Positions 34,201 to 47,525 are shown, counted from the stretch's first letter. The stretch: 64,000 nt of DNA from Tachypleus tridentatus (GCF_004210375.1 NC_134825.1:43890348-43954347), one strand, 5' to 3'. The notes: a model not told the origin generated them from the sequence alone. Program-made: numbers and translations.

Positions 34201-36980
34201 GTACTATTAGTATAATCATTATAAATAAGAACTGTACTATTAGTATAATCATTATAAATAAGAACTGTACTATTAGTATAATCATTATAAATAAGAACTG
34301 TACTATTAGTATAATCATTATAAATAAGAACTTAGTATAATCATTATAAATAAGAACTGTACTATTATATAATCATTATAAATAAGAACTGTACTATTAG
34401 TATAATCATTATAAATAAGAACTGTACTATTAGTATAATCATTATAAATAAGAACTGTACTATTAGTATAATCATTATAAATAAGAACTGTACTATTAGT
34501 ATAATCATTATAAATAAGAACTGTACTATTAGTATAATCATTATAAATAAGAACTGTACTATTAGTATAATCATTATAAATAAGAACTGTACTATTAGTA
34601 TAATCATTATAAATAAGAACTGTACTATTAGTATAATCATTATAAATAAGAACTGTACTATTAGTATAATCATTATAAATAAGAACTGTACTATTAGTAT
34701 AATCATTATAAATAAGAACTGTACTATTAGTATAATCATTATAAATAAGAACTGTACTATTAGTATAATCATTATAAATAAGAACTGTACTATTAGTATA
34801 ATCATTATAAATAAGAACTGTACTATTAGTATAATCATTATAAATAAGAACTGTACTATTAGTATAATCATTATAAATAAGAACTGTACTATTAGTATAA
34901 TCATTATAAATAAGAACTGTACTATTAGTATAATCATTATAAATAAGAACTGTACTATTAGTATAATCATTATAAATAAGAACTGTACTATTAGTATAAT
35001 CATTATAAATAAGAACTGTACTATTAGTATAATCATTATAAATAAGAACTGTACTATTAGTATAATCATTATAAATAAGAACTGTACTATTAGTATAATC
35101 ATTATAAATAAGAACTGTACTATTAGTATAATCATTATAAATAAGAACTGTACTATTAGTATAATCATTATAAATAAGAACTGTACTATTAGTATAATCA
35201 TTATAAATAAGAACTGTACTATTAGTATAATCATTATAAATAAGAACTGTACTATTAGTATAATCATTATAAATAAGAACTGTACTATTAGTATAATCAT
35301 TATAAATAAGAACTGTACTATTAGTATAATCATTATAAATAAGAACTGTACTATTAGTATAATCATTATAAATAAGAACTGTACTATTAGTATAATCATT
35401 ATAAATAAGAACTGTACTATTAGTATAATCATTATAAATAAGAACTGTACTATTAGTATAATCATTATAAATAAGAACTGTACTATTAGTATAATCATTA
35501 TAAATAAGAACTGTACTATTAGTATAATCATTATAAATAAGAACTGTACTATTAGTATAATCATTATAAATAAGAACTGTACTATTAGTATAATCATTAT
35601 AAATAAGAACTGTACTATTAGTATAATCATTATAAATAAGAACTGTACTATTAGTATAATCATTATAAATAAGAACTGTACTATTAGTATAATCATTATA
35701 AATAAGAACTGTACTATTAGTATAATCATTATAAATAAGAACTGTACTATTAGTATAATCATTATAAATAAGAACTGTACTATTAGTATAATCATTATAA
35801 ATAAGAACTGTACTATTATCATTATAAATAATCATTATATAATAAGAACTGTACTATTAGTATTAGTAATCATTATAAATAAGAACTGCACTATTAGTGT
35901 AATCATTATAAATAAGAACTGCACTATTAGTGTAATCATTATAAATAAGAACTGTACTTTTAGTATAATCATTATAAATAAGAACTGTACTATTAGTATA
36001 ATCATTATAAATAAGAACTGTACTATTAGTATAAGAATACTATTATATAATAAGAACTGTATTATTAGTATAGTATAATCATTATAAATAAGAACTGTAC
36101 TATTAGTATAATCATTATAAATAAGAACTGTACTATTAGTATAATCATTATAAATAAGAACTGTACTATTAGTATAATCATTATAAATAAGAACTGTACT
36201 ATTAGTATAATCATTATAAATAAGAACTGTACTATTAGTATAATCATTATAAATAAGAAGTAGTATAATCATTATAAATAAGAATTGTATAATCATTACT
36301 ATTAGTATAATCATTATAAATAAGAACTGTACTATTAGTATAATCATTATAAATAAGAACTGTACTATTAGTATAATCATTATAAATAAGAACTGTACTA
36401 TTAGTATAATCATTATATATAAGAACTGTACTATTAGTATAATCATTATAAATAAGAACTGTACTATTAGTATAATCATTATAAATAAGAACTGTACTAT
36501 TAGTATAATCATTATAAATAAGAACTGTAGTATATTAGTAATAATTATTATAAATAAGAACTGTACTATTAGTATAATCATTATAAATAAGAACTGTACT
36601 ATTAGTATAATCATTATAAATAAGAACTGTACTATTAGTATAATCATTATAAATAAGAACTGTACTATTAGTATAATCATTATAAATAAGAACTGTACTA
36701 TTAGTATAATCATTATAAATAAGAACTGTACTATTAGTATAATCATTATAAATAAGAACTGTACTATTAGTATAATCATTATAAATAAGAACTGTACTAT
36801 TAGTATAATCATTATAAATAAGAACTGTACTATTAGTATAATCATTATAAATAAGAACTGTACTATTAGTATAATCATTATAAATAAGAACTGTACTATT
36901 AGTATAATCATTATAAATAAGAACTGTACTATTAGTATAATCATTATAAATAAGAACTGTACTATTAGTATAATCATTAT
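25245..36980. repeat. 33-bp minisatellite/satellite array, ~355 units
   Basis: Unit of 33 bp with core TATAATCATTATAAATAAG, followed by AACTGTACTATTAG. The unit includes a near-perfect palindrome TATAAT-C-ATTATA and a GTAC. Zones: 25245-31900 is heterogeneous with recurring variants (AGTATTATTATTATAAATAA, TATATATAAG, shortened AAGAACTATTAG units); 31900-33560 is full of one- to five-base indels; 33700-36980 is highly uniform, with about 43 identical units in a row at ~34381-35810. 33 is 11 codons, so frames stay open for hundreds of codons, yielding repeats such as MIILIVQFLFI or YNDYTNSTVLI. These are not proteins. The array ends at the N gap, so its right edge is not seen. Confidence 0.98.
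31900..33560. repeat. Noisy sub-segment of the 33-bp array
   Basis: Unlike its neighbours, this part departs from the unit mainly by small insertions and deletions (AGGAACTG, TATTGAGTATAATC, GAATCCATAAG). That is the error type of unpolished long reads rather than the substitution-type variation seen in 25245-31900. Confidence 0.75.
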
Positions 36981-37480
36981 NNNNNNNNNNNNNNNNNNNN
37001 NNNNNNNNNNNNNNNNNNNNNNNNNNNNNNNNNNNNNNNNNNNNNNNNNNNNNNNNNNNNNNNNNNNNNNNNNNNNNNNNNNNNNNNNNNNNNNNNNNNN
37101 NNNNNNNNNNNNNNNNNNNNNNNNNNNNNNNNNNNNNNNNNNNNNNNNNNNNNNNNNNNNNNNNNNNNNNNNNNNNNNNNNNNNNNNNNNNNNNNNNNNN
37201 NNNNNNNNNNNNNNNNNNNNNNNNNNNNNNNNNNNNNNNNNNNNNNNNNNNNNNNNNNNNNNNNNNNNNNNNNNNNNNNNNNNNNNNNNNNNNNNNNNNN
37301 NNNNNNNNNNNNNNNNNNNNNNNNNNNNNNNNNNNNNNNNNNNNNNNNNNNNNNNNNNNNNNNNNNNNNNNNNNNNNNNNNNNNNNNNNNNNNNNNNNNN
37401 NNNNNNNNNNNNNNNNNNNNNNNNNNNNNNNNNNNNNNNNNNNNNNNNNNNNNNNNNNNNNNNNNNNNNNNNNNNNNNNN
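36981..37480. other. Assembly gap, 500 N
   Basis: Exactly 500 N. A round length suggests a scaffolding placeholder rather than a measured size. It interrupts the 33-bp array and joins it to sequence unrelated to the array. Confidence 0.99.
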
Positions 37481-37940
37481 AAAACTGATTTCTATTGAAT
37501 ACTTAGAATTACTCTTCGTAAAGGCTTAACTGTATCAAACAGGTCAACTGAATCCAGGACTGTCTCAGACATGACTGTCAAAGTGGACAAGTATTCAAGC
37601 GGTAATCCTATTTTCCCTGTCATGATCTTTTAGCGTCAGTTTTAAAATATATGACTTGATCAGTCTTAAGTTTTAAAAAGCTGATAGCTTGACTTCAGTG
37701 ATTTAACAGTACTTAAACAAGCCTTGCACATCTGTTTGTAACTGGAAGTCTTTTACATATTTTCTTTTATTTTATAATTTCTTCAGTAAAATATTAATAT
37801 ACCCTGAAAAATATCGGGTAAGTCTTTCACCTTTTTAAAATATTGCTCCATTAATTGTTTTTCTGCCATAATATATCTGAAATGTCCTATATTTGGAAAC
37901 CAAGCGTCAACCCACTTGTCCTGCCAACAAATTGCTACAG
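37481..37940. other. Single-copy stretch right of the gap
   Basis: Seen once in the window. It lies immediately left of copy B, so its counterpart for copy A would lie left of base 1. AT-rich, no repeat recognised. Confidence 0.8.
37492..37623 (-). other. Short open frame, possible exon remnant
   Basis: 43 codons from ATG (complement of 37621-37623) to TAG: begins MTGKIGLPLEYLSTLTVMSE and ends ...DTVKPLRRVILSIQ. Amino-acid composition is protein-like in otherwise frame-poor DNA. It could be the last exon of a host gene or a transposon fragment. No splice acceptor was confirmed and no family recognised. Confidence 0.2.
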
Positions 37941-38171
37941 AAAATTTTTTACCGAATGCTTCCAGGACTAAAGATGAAAATTGTTTTGAGGAAACAAAAT
38001 GCTTGAGATTACAGCAGAAAAAACAAAACGATTAGAATATTATACAAATTCTGAAAATAAACTCACTGCATCAAGTGTCATAATCGGTTCCTATACATGT
38101 TACATTAGCGTACAAAGTATCAGGTATTTACATTGTGGGTTTACCGCCCTCCCTTGCTTTCATCTTACCAC

Positions 38172-38459
38172 GACTTCTTGGCCGTTTGCTTTGAATTTCG
38201 CGCAAAAGTACACGAGGGCTATCTGCGCTAGCTGTCCCTAATTTCCTAGCAGTGTAAGATTCAGAGGGAAATCAGCTAGTCATCACCACCCACCGCCAAC
38301 TCTTGGGCTACTCTTCCCAACGAATAGTGTGATTGACTGTAACATTATAACGCCCCACGGCTGAAAGGGTTGGCATGTTTGGTGCGACGGGATTTGAACC
38401 CGCGACCCTCGGATTACGAGTCGAACGCCTTAACATGTTTGGCCATGCCGACTTCTTGG
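38172..38459 (-). mobile_element. SINE family A, copy B counterpart of 290-576
   Basis: Same insertion with the same GACTTCTTGG repeats (38172-38181 and 38450-38459). It shows extra one- to four-base indels against copy A, such as an added CCTA near CTAATTTCCTAGCAG and a lost C in the tRNA-like head. These fit low consensus quality near the N gap. Confidence 0.92.
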
Positions 38460-38543
38460 TATTAAAAAGTAAATTAGTTTTCTCCCAGTAACACTAATTA
38501 TTCCAGGAACCGTCAGACTCTCTTTCTGATACGTCAGGTTTTG

Positions 38544-38673
38544 CCTCCCCCCAGTGGCACAGTTGCATGTGTATGGACTTATACTGCTAAAAACCGGGTT
38601 TCGATACCCGTGGTGGGCAGAGCACAGATAGCCTATTGTGTAACTTTGTGCTTAATTACGAACAACAAGAACA
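38544..38673 (+). mobile_element. SINE family B, copy B counterpart of 661-790
   Basis: Same element at offset +37883; no difference from copy A was noticed. Confidence 0.85.
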
Positions 38674-39532
38674 ACGTAAGTTCTTTTGAATAGTAAGTTA
38701 CTTGAGTAAAACTAAAAATGATTATTAATAAATATTGTTAAAACAAATAAATAATAATGTGTTATTAATCATTATCCTAAGTCTCATTTGTAAGTGACTT
38801 ATAAGAAACCGACACATTTTTTTTCACTTCACTAACTTAATCTGATTCATATCATGATGATATAAATAACATGCTAACTGCTACTCTGTCTAGGCAGCCC
38901 TGATATTGAGTTAAAGGTTTCACCAGTGTAAGATATCGCTGATTTAGGGCAGTTGACTTGTTTTTTATATACCTTCTTCTTTACTTTTCGTCGTAGGTTT
39001 TCGAATTATGTGAAAGTACATCATCTTCAGAGCTAAGCATATTACGTGTAATTCGCTGGCACTACACAAATTAATTATACAACAATTCTAAACTCATTAT
39101 TGGCTTTTTTCTGTCTTTTTTGTCTTATAACATACATTTTCTCTCCCCAAATACGTTTGCTTCGTTTTATATAATTTCGAGGTTTCTTATTCGAGCTTTA
39201 AAAATCTTGCAATACACAAATGAAAGCGCTCACACAGGTGTAAACCCAATTGTATGTTTCAATAATAATGTGATAACATAACATACAGGTGTAGACCTAA
39301 TTGCAATCACAAATAATATGGAACAATATCATTAATGAATAATGACATGAAATATTGTCACATTATTTCACTGGACTGATTTACACGACAATAATATTTC
39401 TCGCTGTAATAAAACATCATAGGATAGTTTAAACTATTTTTTGTTCCAATTCTTCGCTAAAATGTTGACAAATGAAACTTTCTTGATCTACGTCATTTCA
39501 ATTTCAATGTTTTCAGTAATTTTTTGTTTAAG

Positions 39533-39784
39533 GATTTTCGCGCAAAACTGTTATACATAAAATGCTATATGAGCATAACTGTTCCTAATTTTAAAATTTT
39601 TACAACAGGAAAGGCCCCCGCCGCCAACTCTGGAATACTTTTGTTCGACCGAATAAAGGGATTTGATCGTTACTCCTATGACGCCTATCCTGCCCCAAAG
39701 TATGGAATACGTTTCTGTAGCAAAAAGCTGCGAACCATGAACCCTCGGATTTTTGACCCGAGCACGCAAATCAACAGACCACAC
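39533..39784 (-). mobile_element. Diverged SINE, copy B counterpart of 1641-1890
   Basis: Same element. Homopolymer indels (TTTTTAC and GGCCCCCG) shift the overlapping frame relative to copy A. Confidence 0.7.
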
Positions 39785-41474
39785 CCGATTCTTTATTTGG
39801 TAAGTGTGTGAAAGGTGTTGGGTGTGAAAATGTTCTTTGAGGATCTAATTATCGTTATAAATGTTCACGTTCATTATGGTTGCACGCTGCATGATCACGT
39901 TCACTAAGTAAAAATAATTAATTACATAGCCGAAATAGAACAATAGTTCATTAATCTGAAACTATGATAAAAAAAAAACGAGATAGCTGTTCGACATTAC
40001 GAAGCTGACAATAGATATATATATAGATCTTTTACCTGAGCTTTCATTCTTCTCGTAAACTGGAACTACGTTTTATTAGTATTCTCTTCACTTTCATACT
40101 ATGAGTAAGAGCCTTAGACAAATAATGAGGAGACAGATAAGCACACGTGGGCAAGTTGTAATCTTGTTACTTAACTTAATTAAATAACAAATTTATTTGT
40201 TATCTTGTATCTCTGTGGAAACGCCGTGGGTTGTATAAACATAGCTTAAACTTTACGTAACTGCATTATTTACAAACACACTTTCATTTATACTGTTGTA
40301 TCTAATTTTTGTTAAACTTACAGCCAGGCTATTTCTTTCCCAAATGTAAATTTAATTAACAGTTGAATAATGCTTAGTGTAATATCAAACAAAAACAAGT
40401 CCTAGTTGTTTTGTATATTTGGAATACTTGCATGCGAGGAATAAACAGAAGGCTTTATACACAGATTAACATAAGCAAGCTATTTAATTACAATAAGTAA
40501 CCATACTTATATTACTTTATACATTCGTAATGTTTGCGTTGTATTGGCTGTAAGTAATAAATTATTAAAATAGACTATGTTCCACACACATAACATGTTC
40601 ATGTTTCTAAAGAAAATATTTATGACAAATGATTCTCACAAGTTCATCACACACAAGTTCAATTAGTTCATTACAATGTTTTTATACGACTCTACTCAAA
40701 ACTTGCGACGTGTCATGAAAAATGAATACTATAGTAAATATTTACACAGATTAATGGAGTTTCACGTGAAACCATTAAAACACCATGGCAACCCAGACAC
40801 ACACACACAAAAAACAACACCTGAACTGATGATGCTAGTAGCCTTCTGCTGTTAGATATTCAAAGTAAGCATGCCACGTTTGTTGAAATTCCTCTCCTGA
40901 ACCTTAAATATCAAGTTATTAAGTTTTAAAAAGTAAACTTTGAAAAAAACTCATGTTCGATTCTTATTGTGTTTGGTTCACTTCTAATGTAGCTTTTCAT
41001 TATCATTATTTTCATTAAACAAACCATTAAAAAACTGTTCTTTCAAAAATGATGGTGTTTCCAATTATTTATACATATTTATTAGAGTAGCAGATAGGTT
41101 ATTTTCACTTAATGAGAAATAAGTAGTGTCTTAACATCAAAATGGTTCCGTGGTTCTGATTGTTAACACCAGAGGAGTGCATTGTTGTAGCTCTAGCTCC
41201 CTCGAGTGTTAGAAAATAAATATATATTTTTATTGGAGTATATTTAGGCACTTTAGTACAACATCTAGAGGATTTGTTAACAGGATGTGCCCAACTGTGA
41301 ACTATGTATACTTCTGGCCTTAGGCGGTAACTCATGGTCAGAGATAGTGCAGGTGTGTATCTCTCTGTGTGTGGCCAGTAAATAGACTAAATAAGTCGTT
41401 CATTACTTTTCACAATGGATGATGTACTAGAAACAGACGCACAAGAGATATGCTCCCTCCCCTTGAATAATAAG

Positions 41475-41780
41475 TCTAATCTACTGTCTAATACAGTATT
41501 CTAGCATAAGACTCGTCTACTGCTTGGGTGATATGGTATACTGGTATCAAACTAATTTACTGTCTGCAAGATATGGTATTCTGGTACAAGTCTGGTCTAC
41601 TATATGGGTGATATGGTATTCTGGTATAAGTCTGGTCTACTATATGGGTGATATGGTATTCTAGTATAAGACTCGTCTACTATCTGTGTGATACAGTATT
41701 CTAATATAAGTCAGGTCTACTGTCTGGGTGATATGACATTCAGGTACAAGCCCACTGACTGGATGATATAGTATTCTGAC
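41475..41780. repeat. 40-bp minisatellite, copy B
   Basis: Counterpart of 3580-3885 with the same unit number and order. Confidence 0.88.
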
Positions 41781-43425
41781 TTGATGTTATAAAACATTTA
41801 AAATACAGAACAAATTATAAATCTTTAATATGTTACTACATACACTGTAATTATTCACTCAAGTATAAATACCTTAATAATTACTTATGTATAATCCTGT
41901 GGCTATGTAACTCATTAGAATGAAATAATTATATATAATTTTTAAAAATGCAGCGTATTTTGTTTAATTTTTTTAAATTTTAATGTGTTTTGTTTTAGCT
42001 TTTAAAATTATGGTTATAATATAACCATAAGTGAAACGTTCATTAACATTTACAGAGGTCAAAATATTAATTAAAAACATTTAATGACCTAACGAAAGTA
42101 CTATTTAGTGATAAAATAATCAACTATGTTTGCAGCATCTCCTAATGATAAAAATGCTCACTATTCTGTTACAACGTAACCTGATGATGACATCATGAAC
42201 TAAATTATTACGAGATCTTTTTCGGTGTAACACTCAAAGGTTCACTGACATCATATGTCATAAGATTAATTTGATGGCATTAGTTAATTGTCGATAACAC
42301 TTGTACACGTAAAGCGCTTTTCTGATGTCACCAGCTTTTTTTCTGTAGCGTGTTACGCTGTTACCAGAATAATCACCCAAAGAGGACAAACGTGTTTCTC
42401 TTTTTTTTTTTCGGTAGGAGGAAGGATTTTTTAACAAGACGGGCCATAGAAACAAAACTGCTAGTAACACAATCAACCTTCTTTCCTAGTCAAACTATAT
42501 TTTCACAGTCTATGAGTCAGTCTAACATTACAGACGATCAGTGTCCCACGTGAAAATGAAATACAACAGAATTGATATCATTTGTGTCATTACCAAAAAA
42601 CTTTAGAATGCAAGCTTGTAAATCTTCTATCACGACAATCGATAATTTATTAAATTATACGACTTGTAACTGTGTATTAGGGACCTTTATCAAAGTCAAA
42701 CTAGGGTTAATTCAGATTAGATGTAGCGCGCATAGAATAATAATGATAAGTGATTATTAAGGTAAACAACCAAAAACGTGCACAGTGTTTAATTACATGT
42801 GGTATAATTATATCACTTTTATATGACCTAAATTTATCGAACATGATTTAGAACTATTATTACACTTGACTAAGTATCATACGTCTTAAGCTTGTGGCCA
42901 TTTAAAGAGCAAAATGTATTTTACGTTCTAAAGTTAACAAATTACTAACTTCATCATAAATTTTCAGTACATATCGATTTTGTATATCTAAATAAAAGAA
43001 AAGCTACTCAATGAATGGGTTTGTTGCACTGTGCCAACCGCGGGTGTCTAACCCCTATTTTTGGGGTCATAAGTCCTAAAATTTATCTCTGAGCCATCGA
43101 GAAAAAAAATAAAAAATATTGTATACAGAAAATATTTTATCTTTGTTCACAGTATAAGGTCGTATTTCGAAAACATTTTAAGTCATTATTTTATCTTTTT
43201 CACAACATATAATCATATTTCGAAAACTTAAAAGACCTAATAATTGTTGTATGGAGTTTAAGATTTAAATATTTTCTTAGTTTTCATATCATATTATAAA
43301 TTAATTTTCTTTAATTAAGTTTCACTTTCTTCAAAAAATAAATTTTACGCAAATCATCACAAGTGTAGGAAGTAGTTTTGAGTTTTTCGCTGATAAATCA
43401 ACATAATTTGTTGGATTAATTTGTG

Positions 43426-43636
43426 AGCTGGGAGTGGTACTGGGCTTAGCGTGCTCGAATCATAAATCCGAGGGCTCACGGACCTCAGCCCGTTACCGCA
43501 CAACGAACCTCGGACCTTTCATCCGTGGATGAGCTCTAAAGGTAAAGATGAAATCCTACTACCCGGATACACAAGAGTAACCCAATCATTGGAGATAGAC
43601 AGTGGTCACTAGTTGCCTTCGTTCTATTGTACCAGT
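43426..43636 (+). mobile_element. Old SINE-like sequence, copy B
   Basis: Counterpart of 5530-5740, with scattered single-base differences. Confidence 0.55.
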
Positions 43637-43680
43637 TCAAAATTAACAACAACTATGTGCAGATAATCCTTTATGGAATT

Positions 43681-43851
43681 TTGTTTTCAGGTATCCGAGC
43701 AAAGGTTTTGAAGGACCACCTGCAGTAGTCGTTCTTAAATGACAGTCTAGAGAGAAAGCAGATGGTCAACAGCACCCACCGTCAATCCTTGTCTAGCCAA
43801 ATAGTCAGATGTAACCGTCAATCTTAAGAAGCACCACGGCCTGAAAGTGCA
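43681..43851 (-). mobile_element. Old SINE fragment, copy B
   Basis: Counterpart of 5785-5955. Confidence 0.6.
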
Positions 43852-43862
43852 GATAACAAGTG

Positions 43863-43880
43863 TATATATATATATATATA
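43863..43880. repeat. (TA)9 microsatellite, copy B
   Basis: One TA unit longer than at 5967-5982. Confidence 0.9.
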
Positions 43881-44948
43881 CATATACATACATGTTTGTT
43901 TGTGAATGTGTTTGCGGTAACGGAATGCAAACGATTCAGCTCACATATTCATGGTCTGACTCTGTAACCATAGAGCCAAAGTATGCCCCATATAACAACG
44001 TACAGTGTTGTTATAACAAAGTGCATCAGTATTTTCACCTGCTTCCCAAACCTAGGACTTTTATCTGAAATAAAACGTTCATTTTTCATATTCTCTATCT
44101 ATTTATTTATTTTCTTGTGCTACCAGTTAGCTATCATTTACAATACTTTTAGTTATTTTCATGACGTGTATTTTTGAACAAAATGTATGTGTAGCGCCAT
44201 CTACGCTGTTCATAAAAAGCATTTCCAAAACATTCTCAGTTGAAACATTGAAGTTTTGTGCGTTTTAACACGTTGAACTACCATATTCTAACCCCACTTT
44301 ATAGACTAATAAAACCCTACCTATGAGACGAGCTTTATGAGATTACAACACATCAAAAGTCTAGGATAACAGACAAGTAGCAGAGTTGGCTTCTCTCTTC
44401 AAGACCCATCTGTGGAAAAAGGTAACGGGCGATGACAGGACCACGCGATCGTTTCCGGTAGAACAAACCCTTGAGTATCGGGGAAAGGACTGTAATTTCG
44501 GTTTTATTTCACTTATAAACTCAGCGCCTAACTTTCTTCGACGCATCATGTTTTAACTAATCTTTCTTACAACGTTTCATTTTATGAGGTACGACGAATT
44601 TCACAGGCCTGTCTTTATACGCACGTATTTTTAAGTCATTAATAAATTCTTGGATGTGTATATACACAAACACACGCCGCTTAAGCACCAGCGTCTTTCT
44701 GTAGTCATTTGCTACGAGTTTTAGTGAGGTCGGTATCTGTATGTAACATACGGGCACTTTGCTGCAATGAAGTGAAACGTGTCACGCTCTCACGACACTT
44801 GTATAGGAAAAACATATACATCAAACAGCATTTTATACCAATTGCACAGAAATACCTTGGTCGTTGTATAAAACACTACACATATCAGAAATAATGGCTT
44901 AGAAGCTTACAATGCACACCTGAGAAAAACAAAACATTAACACAATTT

Positions 44949-45076
44949 AACTAGGTATAGTGAAACTAGTGGCATGAAGTGTAACATGCTATAATAAATC
45001 TAGAGACGAAGATGTATAAACTAAATAGTGTTGGTCTTCTAGTTATAGTAAACTGTGTCATGCTATAATAAAGATA
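44949..45076. repeat. ~70-bp tandem repeat, left part, copy B
   Basis: Counterpart of 7051-7178. Confidence 0.65.
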
Positions 45077-45078
45077 TA

Positions 45079-46811
45079 CAGTGTCTTACAAAAATATTCA
45101 CCTTTTATAAAGTGTCCACATTTTGTTGCCATCTGGCCTTGAAATCATGAAACTTTCAACTTGAACTTTACGTTTAGAACATACACAATCTACTCCTAAC
45201 TGAGAAAGTTAAAAAAAATTATAGTAAGAAGTAAATTTCAAAGAAAATTAAAATATTCTCAAATGAATAATTATATTTTACCCTTTATTCTATATAAAGG
45301 TAGTATGTGTAGGTATATTCTACCTACAAAATCTACTCCTAACTGAGAAAGTTAAAAAAAATTATAATAAGAAATAAATTTTCAAAGAAAATTAAAATAT
45401 TCTTAAATGAATAAGTATATTCTACCCTTTTGCTACGGAAACCCTACACCAGTTCAGGTGCAAAAAAAAAAAGATTAGTTTCAGAAGTCACAAAATTAGT
45501 GCAGTGGTCTTCGTCAGTGTGTAATTAAAGTGGTTTAGCTTGACTCAGAGTAAATGAACCTGTTAAAGCTACAACTCACATAGTGATACAACAGATCAAC
45601 CATGAAGGTGCTTTCCAAACGAGTCAGGGATAAAATTGTAGAGAAGCACAGATCAGGAGAAGGTTACAAGAAAGTTTCAAAATCACTGATTATCCCTTTG
45701 AGTACTGTGAAGTCCATAATTAAGAAAAGGAATGCGCTTCATATTACCCAGTCACTAACCAGATCACGCCGCTATTTCAAACTAAGGAGTCAGTCAAGCA
45801 GAAAATTGGTTAAGAATGCCACTGTAGAGACAACAGTGACTTTACAAAGTTCCTTGTCTCGGATGAGAGTTAGTCTTCATACATCGACAGTATCCTGGTT
45901 CCTACACAAAGTTGGTTTGCATGGGTGAGTGACAAGAAATAAACCATTACTATAAAATAATCATCTTAAATCTCGTATGGAATTTCCAACAAAGCATTTA
46001 AACAAAGCGGAAGGTTTTGCGGTCAGACGAGACAAAGATTGAGCTCTTTGGTCTACATTCAATGTGTCATGTCTGACGCAAGCCTAACACAGCACATTAC
46101 CAAGTCAACACTATCTCAACTGTCAAACATGGTGGTGGTAATATCACGTTATGGGGATGCTCCTTATCAGCAGAGATTAACTAGGAAGCTTGTCAAAATT
46201 AAGGGGAAGATGGATGGTGGAAAACACAAGTGAATCCTAGAAGAAAACCTGCTTGAGTCAGCCAAGAACCTAAATCTGGGTTGAAAATTCATATTTTAGT
46301 AGGACAATGACCCGAAGCATGAGGCTTAAGCCACACTGGAGTGGTTTCAAAAGAAGAAAGTGAATATTTTGGAGTGATCCTGTCAAAGTCCTTATTTGAA
46401 TCCAATGTTAAACCTATGACGAGACTTGAGGATTGCAGTTTATCAACAGTACCCAACGAACTTGTCAGAATTGGAGCAATGTTACTAGGAAGAATGAACA
46501 AACATTACACAATGCTATTAAGCAAAGCTGGCAGAGATCTATCCAAAAATAATCACAGTAATAATTGCTAACAAAGATGCTTTCACCAAGTACTGACTTA
46601 GGGGACTAAACACTCATTCAATCAGCAAATTAATTTATATGTTGTCTTTATAAGTTTTGTTGACATTTAACATTCTTCACAAACAACAGTGTTAAGTTTG
46701 ATCATTAGAGTTTTGAATAAAAACAAGTTTATTTAAAAAATTCTTTACGTTATTTGTATTTCATCAAAATTCAACGTTACTGGTAGGGGTGAATACTTTT
46801 GCAAGGCACTA
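45079..46811 (+). mobile_element. Tc1-like DNA transposon, copy B
   Basis: Counterpart of 7181-8908 with the same ends and TA flanks. It is about 5 bp longer because of small indels, for example TTTTATAAAGTGTCC against TTTTATAGTGTCC near the left end. Confidence 0.93.
45602..46596 (+). pseudogene. Tc1-like transposase pseudogene, copy B
   Basis: As at 7701-8694, but the first open stretch runs 108 codons (45602-45928). Codon 99 is TGG (Trp, 45896-45898) instead of the TGA in copy A, so the frame reads on through SWFLHKVGLHG before a TGA. The downstream frameshifts and the lost third catalytic acidic residue are the same as in copy A. Copy B is therefore slightly closer to the ancestral sequence here, yet equally dead. 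Confidence 0.93.
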
Positions 46812-46813
46812 TA

Positions 46814-47092
46814 GATATATACAGATATATAAAAGCAGCGTTTATCTTCCTGTTATAGAAACCTAACGAAATGAACTGTGGTGCGCTATAATAAACTTAT
46901 AGATAAATATATGCCAAAAACGCTGTTGATTTTGGAGTTATAGCAAACCTAACAATATCAGTTATACCATGTTAGAATACGCTATAGATGAGAATATGTA
47001 AAAACACTGTTGATTCTCTAGTTATAATATACCTAATAATATGAACTGTTGGTTTCTCTAGTCACAGTAAATATTACAATCATGCTATACTC
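46814..47092. repeat. ~70-bp tandem repeat, right part, copy B
   Basis: Counterpart of 8911-9188. Confidence 0.65.
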
Positions 47093-47459
47093 GCATTTCG
47101 TTTTCTCTTTGTTTATGTACATCAACTTTATCTGTGTTGTACCTTTATTTCTATCAGGAAATAGCTCATAACAACATAAACATCAACAATTATTTAATAC
47201 TTGCAATCAACAACACATAGATATAGAAATATATATTTAGTTTCTCACTCGCAGCATATTGCTTTCTCTCTGCGCCTCTTTCTATTTTATCGGTTTCTCT
47301 CTCACATCTCACCTGGTTTTCCTTTCTTTTTTCTCCGCTTTCTTTCTTTGAACTCCTGTCTTTATATTCTTTTCTCAAACACAAAGTGAACTGCTCCATT
47401 TGTGTTTAACTTTCTGCTTATTTAAGGTATATCTGATTGTAAGGTTTAATAAATGCAGA

Positions 47460-47525
47460 TATTAGGGGGACGGCTGGTATATACAGCCCTCGTGCAGCTT
47501 TGCACCAAATTCCAAACAAACCAAA
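47460..47525 (+). mobile_element. SINE family A 3' end fragment, copy B
   Basis: Counterpart of 9556-9620 with one extra G. Confidence 0.75.

Noticed and set aside
25189..36977. Very long open frames (up to 505 codons) on both strands, with 11-residue repeats such as MIILIVQFLFI and YNDYTNSTVLI.
   Set aside because: Produced by a 33-bp (11-codon) tandem repeat that lacks stops in several frames; every indel in the array switches frame and no promoter, splice or codon-usage support exists.
25245..36980. Regularly spaced repeats considered as a CRISPR array.
   Set aside because: Units are contiguous with no unique spacers, in a eukaryotic SINE-rich context; no cas genes.
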